Shown piece after piece: positions 34,743 through 46,851 of a stretch of 64,000 nucleotides of DNA. Below the pieces are notes generated by a model, which worked only from the letters and a program-made list of their open reading frames with translations, had not been told where the DNA came from and searched no databases. Both the position numbers and the translations under genes were made by a program. Position 1 is the first letter of the stretch. Every line of letters begins with the position of its first letter. The stretch comes from Austropuccinia psidii (Eukaryota; Basidiomycota; Pucciniomycetes; Pucciniales; Sphaerophragmiaceae), in assembly GCA_023105745.1 (NCBI GenBank), contig JALGQZ010000018.1, positions 19,116,132-19,180,131 of the forward strand. The letters are read 5' to 3'.

Positions 34743-36172
34743 TGTCAGGATGATACTATGATAAAGGTATAACTAGGCTAATTACAACTTTAACTGTGTA
34801 TGTGACACGACAGAAAATGATTTAAAAAAGGTTTATAAAGGTTTATAATGAGATAAAAGGGTTCTACTATTGAGAAATAGTGGTGGTGAGCGCTATTGAG
34901 AACCCTGGGTGCAGGCTTTATCTGTTGGATTACAATAATAAAGTCTACAATAATTAAAGATTATAATTATACCTGATTATTTAACCAAGAGTAAAACTGT
35001 TTTTGACAGTTTACTACGTAGGTTATTCAAGAGCAGGATGAGGAAAGGCTTTTGGCTGTGAAAAGCCCTCCTTTTATCCTAAAATTGAGGTGGAAAGGCT
35101 GCTAGACCTTTCCACGTAGAGGAAGTGAAGATTTTTCACTCTCTATGACAGGCTTGTGGTTTGCAAACAGCCTGTATACCCTGTATTGGGCTCAGATGTG
35201 GTTTTGAAACCACATATGGGCAGTTTTCACCAATACAGGGTGAAAACTTTCATCTGGGGACCTCACAGCCTGATTCTGACGTGTATGACGCATAGAATGC
35301 TGTACAGAAACTGTATGGGACCCCAGTATTGACTGACATATGAGGTATTGAAGTAAAAACATGCTTCTTCGTCTATTTGACACCTCATATTCATGGTTAT
35401 GGGATATTATCCCATGGTAAGGCTGTATCTGACAGCAGGTGGGATTTTGACCTTAAAATGGTCATAACTCTGTCAGTTTTTGAGATATCAAGCTCAAAGT
35501 TGGTTCATTGAATAGCTCTATATGGGCTCTACACAATGGTACCCAACTTGACATGGTTATCATTAAATATGACAAAGTTATCCCATGTACAAGTATTTTT
35601 GTACATTGGCGTAGTCTGGTCAAAAGCTGTATTAAGCTTGTTTGGCCAATAACTTCTGTTGTAGTTGAGTTATGAGGAAATGGGTGGCACCATAAGATAG
35701 CCCTGATTGTGCTCTTTCCAAAAAGACCCCACTTCAGGTATCTCACACTAAAACTGTAAAAGTTAGATGAGAGGTGAATGTTTTGTTCACCCTTGTTTGG
35801 TCTGAATTTGACCATAACTCAAGTAATACTGGTGCTAGCTCGGTTTGGCTGGTACCATTGGATATCCCTGGCTTAGAGCTTCATTTTGAGTACCCATTTG
35901 ATGGGGTTAAGCCTCTCCTTCTGAATTTTAGATGAGAGGTGAAAATTAAGGTTTATGCTCAGCAATAACTTTGAGCAGGAATAACTTTGTTATTTCTTGT
36001 CCTATGGTGATGGGACTTATATTTTCAGAAAAAGGTGAGTTTCCTCTTTCTTCTGATAACTTTTGAGCTAATTTGGCTCAGCTCCATGTTTTGGTGGTAT
36101 TTTGGCTATACGATTGGTTTATGGTATTTTGGCTGTCATGCTTGTGCTCTGGTTTTGAGTCACAGGCTGACA
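34743..36172 (-). repeat. 5' LTR of Gyp-B
   Basis: Partner of the LTR at 26492-27921: same length, same TGTCA/TGACA ends, about 20 substitutions. Followed by target-site copy AATAA. In the element's own orientation this copy holds the promoter. Confidence 0.95.
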
Positions 36173-36375
36173 AATAATATAAAAAAAGGGTAAAACAACT
36201 ATTGATATATTTCCAGAAATAAGTTCAATAGAAGATGGTGGTATTCCAGAATGGCTATCCTTTCAGATATTTTATGAATATTGGATCACAAGTTGTAGTA
36301 AGATGCAGAATATTTCCCTCAACATAATTTTGATGCCTGTTATGAGTGCAAATGGGGATGAACTTCAATAAGTAA
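36173..36375 (+). pseudogene. Plavaka partner gene of Plv-1, 3' part
   Basis: Continuation of the gene at 24424-26491 across the Gyp-B insertion: PEISSIEDGGIPEWLSFQIF and ISLNIILMPVMSANGDELQ. The corresponding piece of Plv-2 ends near 62300 and has the same spacing to the upstream block. Confidence 0.6.
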
Positions 36376-38211
36376 TTAAAATATATGTACAGCAAATTTA
36401 CATATTATGGTTTTCTAAATTGGTTTGGAAGGTGTAATACAATCTGATCATTATTTCTTCAATTCAAAAAAGCCTTATAAATAAATTAGAATATAATAAA
36501 TAGGATTTTGCATGAGGGGCTTCTAATATGGTGTAACCTATCAAAATTACTGTGTTGCTCAGTTTAATTGAGGAAATATTGAAGAATTTCAATACAGCTC
36601 ATTGAATTCATCATTGTAGACCTGTGAGGGGGTGGAAAGGAGTTAAAACGTTTTCAAAAACAAAATTATATCAACTTGGGAAGGCTTACAAAGTTAATGA
36701 GTGTTTATTTTCTTGAACATATTTGAAAATTGAACATGGGATTCCCATGTGGATAAATGTTAGAATAGTATTATGATCAGTATCACAGATAATATTGAGA
36801 GTTACCTTTTGCATGCTCATGTAAACTGAATGAGGTGTTATATAGTGAATAACCTTCAATGGCCATTATTGTCCAATTTGATGGAGAAAATAAACAGCCT
36901 GATCCTCAATGGATGAATTCCAATTGGGCTCCTGTATAGATGGATGTTAGAGTTAGTATATTGGGTGGAATTTTAGGGGTACCCTCACCATTAAGTAGAC
37001 AGTACTAGCACAAGTGATGCTTAGTCCGGTTCCAAAAGTGGCAATGGATGCAATGAGTACTTCACATTCAGGATTATATAAGAATTTCTCCAGAGCCTTC
37101 CCCTGGATTCAAGCTGTAATTGTGCCATCAATTAATGGTGAAAGGAAAGAGTTATGGGAAGTTACAATACCATTTCTACCAAATAATTTGGATCAGTATT
37201 ATCTCATTTGAAATGGATGCTTATTGTAATTTACTCACAAATCAAGAAATTTGGTCCATTTCCAGTAAACTACTGATTTAGATAGACCAAAGTTGGCTTT
37301 TTTTTCTTCAATAAACCTTTGAGGAGGTGGTCAATTTTACTACTCATCCTAAATGCTTAAAAATACCCAATTGTTTGGGTTATTGTTTATTCATTCAGAG
37401 GGCACCCCCCTCATAGTAATTAAAATCTGGATCCACCATATGTTGAAGCATTATCTGATGGTTGAATCCTATCCAGAGCTTATGAATACTTCTGGAAAAT
37501 TCCCCTGGTCCATTAGTTCCAGATGATAGGAATTCTTCATATAGTTAAGAATGTTTTTTCTGCATTGTGGGGCTAAGCAGGAGCAGCTCATGGTGATGGC
37601 TGATAGTGGGTAGGGATTTGAGAGATGTGGCTTTGGTGAAGCAAAAGCACAAAAGGAAAAATTCCAAATGCCAAATATAATTTCTAGCTTTGGAAAGACT
37701 ATTTAGGATAAAAGCTGACCAATTACCTTGATCTGAGCTTTGGGGTTGGGTGATGAATGATATTATACTAAAAAGGCCATAAATGGTGTTGTGTTTGGGT
37801 GTTCCTGTTCAAAATATTTGAATTTTGAGTTGAGGCTATTAAGGGAAGGGTTAGTAGTGCCGTATTGAGAGAAATATAACTATAAAATGTGGGAAAGGTC
37901 ATTTTATATAATAGCCAATATTATATAGAAAAGAATCAGAAACTAGCTATGCTTCATCCAGAATAATACCATGCCATCAGATTTAAAAAATTCATTATTT
38001 GGAGGAATTTTATTTCTTGAATTCTTGTTTGATATTATTGTTAGAGGTGATGATCATATCAAATTGTAGGATGTTGGCCTTGGATAATGAGTGCCAAGTG
38101 GGGGCATGAAAGATGTGGGATTTCAGCACTCAAGCCTGTGTATGTTTTGAAATCTCTGACTTGCAGTTGACTATTAAGCAAGGAAGGTGTAGAGGCTTGG
38201 GGGTTGGTAAC
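36376..38211. other. Decayed DNA to the right of the Plv-1 partner gene
   Basis: No counterpart exists in Plv-2, which is cut off by the Copia element. A frame at 37014-37211 (SGLYKNFSRAFPWIQAVIVPS) looks protein-like but I cannot assign it. No LTR ends until 38212. Confidence 0.4.
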
Positions 38212-39977
38212 TGTAAGGTGTAAATAAAAAGCTTTGATTAAAAATTAAGTACTTTTCCTGTCCTCCAAATTTGTATAAGGTACAATATGATTGAAAATGG
38301 TAAGATTTAAGATTTTTAAGAGAAAATACACCAATTTCATTTTCTTAACTTCATAACTATAAAAAATAATATTATAAAGATTTATTGTTTTACCAAAAAT
38401 AAAAATTTATCCTAAAATACTGTACAAGAGATTTTGAATGCTACAAAAGAAATTTTTTCAAGAGCAATTTCAATTGGAATTAAATGAGAAAAGAACTTCA
38501 GGAAATAAATAAAGGAAAAAAGTGTTTAAAAAGGATTATTAAAGAGGAAACAAACCCAAAAGTGAGCAGAGTGAATTTGGAAACAAAGTGAAAAAGTTAA
38601 CAGTGATGAAAGGTGCTTTAATTCACTTATGGGGTGGTTCAAGGGCAAAGATGATTATAAGAGTTACAAAAAACTATTATAATGATTTTTTCACATGGTT
38701 CAAAGGTTTAAAATGATCTAGAAAGGATTGTTGAAATACTTTATTGATTGTTTTAATAGTGTTTAAACTAATTATAAAAGGAAAAGATTCCAACATGAAG
38801 AGAAAAGTGGTGAAAAGAAGAAATTCTTTTATCTCCACCAAGTTTGTGACTCCAAAAATAGAATTTACTATTTTCATTCTTTGAAAACACTTTTACAAGA
38901 GAAAAGCCAATTTGGGCATCATTGAACCCTGGTTTAGACAAAAAAGGGCTGGTTTTAGCCATTGCTGTAGTAATACCTGGTTTCAAGCCTTCAAATCACG
39001 TCAAAATGTGTGTAAAAGACATTGATACCAGTTAAAGCTTTTTTGAATGGGATTTTTTTAGCTTAAGGGTAGTTTTATCCTCTTGAAAACAGTTAAAGCT
39101 GCCCTGGTTGGTATCAAAAACTCATCATTAATTGAGTCACAGACCCCGTGGCTTAATTCCACGCCAAAAGTGATTAACCTTTGTGTAAAATTTGACAACC
39201 CACACCTATCAGAAAGGAATTTGGGGGAGTCTGGAACCATTGGATCCCAGATTCCTTTTCCCCCCAGAATTAATCTTTCCCATTTATTTTTTCATTAATT
39301 CCTCATCATATGTTATACTTGTAATTTACATATGTAATTCAATTGAGTTTTTACAGTACACAACTGTAATAATTGATTCCTCATATGTAAATAAATGTTC
39401 ACTTATGTAATACATGTATGTATTTTGACATTTCAATTCCTCATAGCTTCTAAACTACACACCAAACCTCAATTCTAACAAAAAATAATGGCTAAAACCA
39501 CATGTGGTGTGAATTAAACCATGGTTTTGGGGATTTTCAATTTTCCTACAGAAGATACCAAAATCTTAATTCAAGCTTATTTAGAGTTGAGTTACAGAAA
39601 TTTTACCCAGAGGTGACCCCAGCTTGTTTTTTCATGAGGAATATAATGGTGAAAGAGTTTCCATATGCTTATTTATTGGATGAAAAGTTATAATAACTTT
39701 TATCTAGCTTGTTTCCAAAAATATTTCAATTTTATTATTTTTGTTGAAATTTTTACTTACTTAGTTTTTTTCAAGTAAAAAGGTGTTTTGACAATTTTAA
39801 ATTTAAAATTAATATTATTCTTAAATTATAATAAAATTTTGATTTTTATATATAAATTTTATATTTATACTTGAATTTTTATTTTTTATAATATAAATAG
39901 ATTTATTTTATTTATAATTATATTATTTTTATCCTTTGTGGTCTTTTGGGTATATAAAATTACCTCTAAGCCTCACA
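38212..39977 (-). repeat. Solo LTR A2 (Gyp-A family)
   Basis: Reverse-oriented copy of the Gyp-A LTR (1766 bp): TGTAAGGTGTAAATAAAAAG at the left and CTCTAAGCCTCACA at the right. Flanks are GTAAC (38207-38211) and ATAAC (39978-39982), a duplication with one change. No internal region, hence a solo LTR. It sits inside the right part of Plv-1. Confidence 0.88.
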
Positions 39978-41597
39978 ATAACTAGCTGCTCCTTGGAGGT
40001 AGCAATAAGTGCAATGGCCTAAATGGCTTTACCTAATACAATATAATTTGTGAGCAGTCCACCAAGAAGTGCATTGGCGGACAGGGATTCAAATGAGCTT
40101 ACAACCTTGTTTGAAATTATGTGCCTGGTATGAAAAGTGGATCCAGGGGGTGAGATGGCTTAAAGGTTACTGGAGGATTGTTTGTTGGGTATTTCTTGAT
40201 CCCAGAGAAAAGATAGTCCTGGTTTTTGATGAGGGAAGAGGGGGGATTTAATTAAGGAATTTGGAGGTGTCATCCTGGGAAGGTATGATCCACTAGGTAA
40301 GTGTGTTAGGTTTTTCTTTGATAGAAAAGAAAAGAAAGCTGGATTCCAGGGTGTAATTGAGGTTTGATTGAGAGATGTGGGATGGAAAAGATCATATTGA
40401 CTATGAGAATAACTATCATGTTATTTAAGCATTTTAAGCTTGAAGTATTCTTTTAAAAAAAATTCAATTAGGAATAGAATTTTTGGATGCCATTTGAAGA
40501 ACATAAATGCAAGATTAGGTTGGCGAGATGAATGAGGATCATTCTGATAAGTAATAAATACACCCCAAAAGGGTACTTTTTGAGTGGTATTGGATTGAAA
40601 ATTTATAATTTTCTTCCTTCCAGGACCACAGTGCATGAAGGTTTGTGGTTCCCCAAGAAACCATATCAACTTTTCAGAAAGAGTTTCAGGGAGAGGGCCA
40701 ATAGTATTGAGCTGCTAGAGGAGATATATAAATATCTTGTATTGATTGTGCAATAGGATAATCCAAGAGGGTAAGTGGGAATCAAAAATAGCTAAGGATA
40801 TATCTCTAGTAATTTAAAAATAGATATCAATCATTCCAATGCAAGGTGGGTGACATTTTTCCCATTATGAAGTAAATGAAAAAAGTGAGAAAGAATATCA
40901 TAATAGAGGTCTAGGTAAAGGGAATGAAATGTGAAAATGTGATCTTGATGAAGTTATATGAGAGGCATCAAAGGGTTGCAAGAGGCTTGGCCTGTGGTTA
41001 TGCCAAGGGTGGTTTGGATCATGGGCCGCTGGAAATTAAAATTTACCTATCTTATTTTTGGCATATATCCAGTCAAGGTGGTCAGAATGTGGGTGCATGA
41101 AAATGACTCATAGCTGTTCCACATATTATACCAGCATTGATTTTCCAAGTGTCACATGAACATATCAAAAAAGTGTATTGGATAGTGGAAAATTGAATAT
41201 GGTGGCATGCCACAGTACATGAAGATGGGGGTGGTGGCATGGAGACATGTTTGATGATGTAACAACATACATGACTGTTCTGAAAAGTAATTGAGGTGCA
41301 GTAAGCTAAAGTGCAATGGTGGCGGTGGAAATGAAGGTTCCACTGTGGGGGTCATTTTATGTGGAGGAATATCACAAGAATGTGGGCTTATGTGAGTAAT
41401 GTATGGTTTCATGCCACAAAAATTGGGATTTGATTTGGGCAGAAACACCTTTTTACAAACCAAGATCCGGGGGGTAAATGTGTAAGCCAATCAAGAACCG
41501 CCGAGCATGCCCCAAGTATAAGGGTGAGTGTGTTTGTTAGTCACAAATGTGTATGAGGCCATAATTGATCCACAGAGATTGGCTTTGGGTGTTCTCC
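39978..41597. other. Decayed DNA between solo LTR A2 and element A3
   Basis: Probably a continuation of Plv-1 or its flank. Minus-strand frames at 40421-40669 and 41152-41490 have mixed, protein-like composition but no recognisable motif. Nothing firm can be called. Confidence 0.35.
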
Positions 41598-43349
41598 TGT
41601 GAGCCTTAGAGGTATTTTCATATACCCAAAAGACCACAAATAATAAAACAAGATACAAGTATGAATAAAATAAATTTATTTATATTATCAAAACAAAAAT
41701 TAAACTATAAATATAAATTTATGCAAAAAAATGAAAATTAAATTATAACTTAAATATAAAATTATATAGAAATTCAAAAATGTGAAAACATATTTTTACT
41801 TGAAAAAATTAAGTAAAAATGAGGTTTTAACAAAATTACTGCAATTAAAATATTTTTGGAAAAACGTTAAATAAAAATTATCATAAATTGTTATCCAAAA
41901 AATAAACATATGAAAATTATGTCACCATTTGACTCCTCATAAAAATAAGGTGGGGTCACCTCTGGGTGAAATTTCTGTAACTCAACTCCAAATAAGCTTA
42001 AATTAAGCTTTTAGTATTTTCTGTAAAAAATTGAAACTCCTCAAAACCCCAATTTAATTCACACCACATGTGGTGTCAACCATCAATTTTTGTATTAAAA
42101 TTGAGGTGTGGTGTGTAGTTTAGAAGTTATGAGGAATTGAAGTATTTTCAATTGAAATGTCAAAATGTGCCTGTGTATTACATAAGTGAACTGTAATTTA
42201 CATATGAGGTATTAATTATTACAGTTTTGTAAATGTAAAACTCAATTAAATTGCATGATGAGGAATGAAAGAAAAAATAAATTGGAAAGATTAATTTTGG
42301 AGGGGGAAAAGGAATCTTGGCTTCAAGGGAGCCAGACCCCCAAATTCCTCACTGAAATGTGTGACACAATCCATGAAAATTTTTATCACTTTTGGCTTGG
42401 AATTGAGTCACAGGGCCTGTGTCTCAATTGATGATGAGGTTTTGATACCAACCAGGGCAGTTTTAGCTGTTTCCAAGAGGGTAAAACTACCCTTAAGATA
42501 AAGAAAACATTGTAAAGAAAGTTTTACCTGGCTTTGACGTCTCTTACACACATTCTGACGTGTTTTTGAGGCTTAAAGCCAGGTATTACTATAGCACTGG
42601 CTGAAAATCACAAAAAATGGCTAAAACCAGGGTTCAATAATGCCATAATTGACTTTTCTGTTGTCAGAGTGTCTTCCACGAATTACAAGAGAAAATTTCG
42701 ATTTTGAAGTAAGAGAATTGATGGCTATAAAATAATGTCTTCTTTGCCCCACTTTTCTCTTCATGTCAGAATCTTTATCTTGTATAATTAGTTTATAAAC
42801 TGTTAAAAAAATAAACAAAAGATTCAAAACCCCCTTTTGAAAACAATTCAAAACTTTTAGCCATGTGAAAAATTATCATAATCATTCTTTTTAGCTCTTA
42901 TAATCATTTTTACCCTTGAACCACCCCATAAGTGAATTAAAGCATCTTTCATCACTCTTAACTTTGTCACTTTGTTTTCAAATTCACTCTGGTCACTTTT
43001 GGGTGTGTTTTCTCTTTAATAATATTTTTCAAGACTCTTCTCTTTTATTAATCTCATGAAGTACTTTTCTCAATCAATTCCAATTGAAATTGCTCTTGAA
43101 GAAATTTCTTTTGTAGCTTTGAATATCTCTTGTAGATTATTTTTGCATAAATCTTTCTTGTTGGTAAAACAATAAATATTTATAATATTTTTGTTTTATA
43201 ATTATGAAGTTAAAAACAATAAAACTGGTGTGTTTTCTCTTACAAATGTTATTTCATACTATTTCTAATCAATTTTTACCTTATACAAATTTTGAGGAAA
43301 GGAAAAGTACTTGATTTTTTTTATCAAATTTTCATAACCACACCTTAAA
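41598..43349 (+). repeat. 5' LTR of truncated Gyp-A element (copy A3)
   Basis: Starts TGTGAGCCTTAGAGG like A1 and ends CACACCTTAAA, where A1 and A2 have CTTACA, so the last CA is mutated. It is followed by a primer-binding-site-like sequence and gag, so it is a 5' LTR. Left flank TCTCC would be the target duplication; the right partner is lost. Confidence 0.9.
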
Positions 43350-43368
43350 TTTGGGGGCACAGCTGTGA
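43350..43368 (+). other. Primer-binding site of Gyp-A
   Basis: TTTGGGGGCACAGCTGTG follows the LTR directly and shares TTTGGGGGC with the same position in Gyp-B. The core TGGGGGC would pair with a tRNA 3' end GCCCCCA. Confidence 0.5.
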
Positions 43369-43821
43369 TATTCTACCTGTGAGATTTTTTTCCCTACTTT
43401 TAAACCTTTTTTCTTATATTGAAAAATTCAAGAAATTGATAAAAATGCTTATAAATGAAAAAATCCATAAAAAATAAAACTTTTTCATATTATAAGCCAG
43501 CCTTTATTTTTCATTTCTCTTTAGAAAGTGTTTCTTTTTTCACTCGATTAATTGTTTTCTTCATTTATTATAGTGTCTGAAAACGTGGTAAAACAAGAAA
43601 ATATTGAAACTGCATCAATAGTTACTAGCATTATTCCTGAAAGTACTGTCAATTCTTAGCATAATAGTAATGTTATTATAGCCCAGAATAATAAACCAGA
43701 ACCAATTTCTTCAGAATTAATCATTTTGAACATTAGTAATACTCCCCAAAAAGCTAATAATTGGGCAAGTAGTAAGTTTTTTAATGTAAAATTACTATTT
43801 TGGACCCTTTTATTCATCATA

Positions 43822-46140
43822 ATGCCTTCAACCAGATCAGGAGCCAGACTTAACGCCTCAAGCAGCTTCCAAAAAGGTTATAGACGTGATTATGGCAGAA
43901 GCCAATCAGTTACAGAAGAACAAGGGTCAGTAAATGGATCCCAAAATGACAAATTATGTCATTCTGAAGCTTATAATACTGTTTTATCTTCAAACAGAGC
44001 TGACACTGCCACAAGAAGCCTCAGTCAACATATACAAAGCCAGCCAGAAGGCCTACATCAATGCATTGCAGAACAAAGAGTACCAGATCCTTGCAGGTCT
44101 GTGGAAAAACTGCATGAATTCTTACCTGACTGTGAGAAAATTCCTGGGCCATCCCAACACTTGTAAGTTACTCAATGGATGGCATCCATTGATGGAAAAG
44201 AAAAATCATGATTATTTTAACAGCAGAATGCAGGAAAACAGCCCTCCACCACCCAAGCAAGTGCTAAAAGCAGCCCCAGTAGCCATAATCAGAAATTCCA
44301 ACATAAAAAAGTAGCCACAAGCTCAGAAAAAGGGCAAAGGCAAAGCACCAGCCACAAAACCTTACAGACAAGGCTACATAATCCTAAAGATTCAGCAGGA
44401 TGCCATGGAAAATGTATTTAAGATTACCAGAAAAATGATAGAATTGTAAAAAAAGGAGGAAGCCAGATTAAAATATCAGAAATGATTTCTGATATTCTAG
44501 AAGGCATTCCAAACTTTTATATATCTATAAATGACGTGAAAAGTCACATTTCTGATAAGAATTCATCAATTTGTAACAATCTTAAGACAAATAAACTAAG
44601 TCTGAGCCAAAGAAATGAGACACTTATGTGTTTTGAGAAAGTTTTGAGAGCAATTAAAGCTTCTAATAATGACAATTCATTTGGAAATAAATTAAATGAA
44701 CAATATTCCATTATTAAAGAATTAACAGACAAATATTCTAAATTCAATATTGATGACATAATTCAAACAATAGTAAAACAAGCCATAAATATTATCAAAG
44801 AAGATAATAAGAAAGTCCTTGATAATATTGCAAATTCATTTACTGAAGTAAACACATATACAACTGCCTTAAAAAAGTGTTTTGAAACCTCAAAACAAGA
44901 AGTATCAAAATTAAAAATAAAATTGAATCAAGTCACTTCTGATGATACTAGACAGAAAGAATTATGGCAAGAATTAACACATAAGGAAGATATGTATAAA
45001 ATTTAAGTAATAAACTTCATACAAAGCTTCCAGCATGAGTTCAGAAATTCTCAAAGGTGGAGCAACAGTAAGATTAATTATATTGAACAACTAATGCACA
45101 CCTTACCTAGGATGTCTACACCTCTGAATCAAAATGAGGGTGCAGGAATTCCCAATCCACAAGTATTGGATGTAAAAATTCACAGTTAAAAAATGAATTT
45201 TCCACTTCTTTTCATAACTTGGAATCATAAATGGGGCAGGAACTCTTGAAAAAAGTATCAAAACTCAAGGAATGGGCTCACTTCAGTGGTGAAGGAGAGT
45301 AAAACCATATGGAGTTCATCAGAGGTATTGAAATGATTAAAGAAGATTTTAAATTACCTGACAGATTGGTAACAAAAAGGTTTAACACCTTGTTTACCAG
45401 ATCAGCCCACAGATGGTATATAAAACTGAGATGGGCACATGGACACCAAATTTGGACTTGGTGGAAAACCCAAATTATCAAGTAATGGGCCAATGATTCT
45501 TGGAGATTTGAGGTTTAAACAGCCTTTGAATCTGCTAAATTTAATTCTGACAAAGACAAATATTTACCATGGTTTTTCCAACAAAAAGATAGATTAACAG
45601 CATTATATCATGACATGTCAGAATCTATAATTCACAGAAAGATTCTAAGACAATGTGGAGGTTACTTAGAGCATGCTGTCAAAAGCAGGACTACTGAACA
45701 ATATTCATCAGAAGATATCATTAGTATATTGGAAGATATAACCACCAGAACCACAATTAGTTCTAGTAGGGTGAATCTCAAAACAAGGTTTAATATACCA
45801 TGGAAAGATTCTGTGGACAAAAATCCCAAATAAAATTCTAATAATATTAAGTATAAATCTGAATATGTAATGAGAAAGTGACATATTTTCCAAATCACCA
45901 CAAATTCAGCTAGTGAGTGTCCTAAGAAGGGGAAAATCAATGAAATTCAAATTGAAAAGGAGCCTGATGTTGAAAAGGATGATTTAATTGAAGATAATTC
46001 AGACAATAAATTATCAATATTCTCTGAATCTTTAAAATATATAGAAAATATCAATGTAATATTTGAAATAATGGGATTGTATTCCCATTTTCCACAATTG
46101 AGCAATGGTCAAATTGATTCATCAAAAATTCAAGATTCAT
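43822..46140 (+). pseudogene. gag: Gyp-A gag, broken
   Basis: Starts MPSTRSGARLNASSSFQK at the ATG at 43822. The frame meets a stop at 44164-44166, resumes, and is open again from about 44455 to 45006 (KISEMISDILEGIPN, a long helical and coiled-coil region). Later pieces are MHTLPRMSTPLNQNEG (about 45097) and IIHRKILRQCGGYLEHAVKS (about 45627). The zinc knuckle at about 45870-45930 has lost its first two Cys (stop and Phe in their place), while HI-, E-CPKKGK around them remain. At least five stops or frameshifts. The order of parts matches gag of Gyp-B, and sequences of this family are, from memory, very common in A. psidii. Confidence 0.82.
43934..44314 (+). CDS. Overlapping +1-frame ORF within Gyp-A gag
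   Basis: ATG at 43934 opens 126 codons in the +1 frame relative to gag. Content: LTLPQEASVNIYKASQKAYI, ALQNKEYQILAGLWKNCMNS, VRKFLGHPNTCKLLNGWHPL, then Pro/Lys-rich. It is free of stops although gag's own frame is broken here. The LAGLWKN..NGWHPL stretch resembles the +1-frame ORF of Gyp-B. Translation start and role unknown. Confidence 0.55.
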   Translation: MDPKMTNYVILKLIILFYLQTELTLPQEASVNIYKASQKAYINALQNKEYQILAGLWKNCMNSYLTVRKFLGHPNTCKLLNGWHPLMEKKNHDYFNSRMQENSPPPPKQVLKAAPVAIIRNSNIKK

Positions 46141-46580
46141 AACTAATGAAAACCAAATCAAACAGGGGAAAAGGCTATACAGATGGTAACTCCTGTATAA
46201 CAGAAGTGGTAATTGACAGCAAACCCACTCAACTTTTACTTGACCCAGGAGCCTTCTGCTCTTGTGTTGGAAAATATTTTCTTAAGACTTGTGTACCAAA
46301 TTTTGAAGATTAATTGTTGCCAATTTATGGCATAAAATTTCATAGTGCAAGTAGTCCAATGAAAGCATTGGGAATATTTGAGACTACTGTCATATTTCCA
46401 CACATAAATGGAAATGTAAGAATAACTGTTGAATTTGTTGTTATGGAAAATTGCTCTAGTACACATTTTATATTGGGAAATGACTATTTAATCATTTATG
46501 GCATAGACTTACATAACAACAAAGATGGATACTTTACTATTGGGGACAAGTCACTTTTTGAACTATTCAACCCCCATTAG
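46141..46580 (+). pseudogene. Gyp-A aspartic protease remnant
   Basis: Reads ITEVVIDSKPTQLLLDPGAF with the active-site motif changed from D-S/T-G-A to DPGA, then FLKTCVPNFED. After a stop come IYGIKFHSAS, PHINGNVRITVEFVVMENC and HFILGNDYLIIYGIDLHNN. This aligns with residues 50-155 of Gyp-B pol ([15 protein letters not shown]). Similarity ends near 46560; reverse transcriptase and everything after it are missing. Confidence 0.75.
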
Positions 46581-46851
46581 GTAAGGACTAAGCAAAGTAT
46601 TCCATTTTAATGATATGAAATAAAATGGTTGTGTCAAAGAAACAGAAGACACAATTCTGGTTTTAAATAGACCACTTATTAGGTTTTGATTTGTGAGTCT
46701 CATGTCTTAAACCCCAACCACAACATTGTGAATATCCCCACCAATTGCACCCCAGAATATGTTGGGGGAGAAGGCCACTCAGAATATTTCTGTGATTGCA
46801 CTCATCATTTAAACCAACAAGACACAATAACCTATGGCTCTGAAAAATTAC
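46581..46851. other. Unidentified segment between Gyp-A fragment and solo LTR B3
   Basis: Not similar to pol. A plus-strand frame reads PEYVGGEGHSEYFCDCTHHL, with three Cys/His pairs, but is too short to assign. It marks a rearrangement breakpoint on both sides. Confidence 0.35.

Larger units (their letters stand above)
26492..36172 (-). mobile_element. Complete Ty3/Gypsy element Gyp-B
   Basis: Two 1430-bp LTRs of equal length flank 6.8 kb with gag and pol on the minus strand. Target-site duplication AATAA lies at 26487-26491 and 36173-36177. Flanking Plavaka sequence continues across the insertion as it does, uninterrupted, at 62060-62160 in Plv-2, which gives a natural empty site. The LTRs differ at about 20 positions by eye with no indels, so the insertion is fairly recent. 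Pol is open throughout. The gag region has frame breaks. Confidence 0.95.

Noticed and set aside
40421..41490. Minus-strand frames at 40421-40669 and 41152-41490 as genes
   Set aside because: Composition is protein-like but there is no start context, motif or second copy; left as unassigned decayed DNA.
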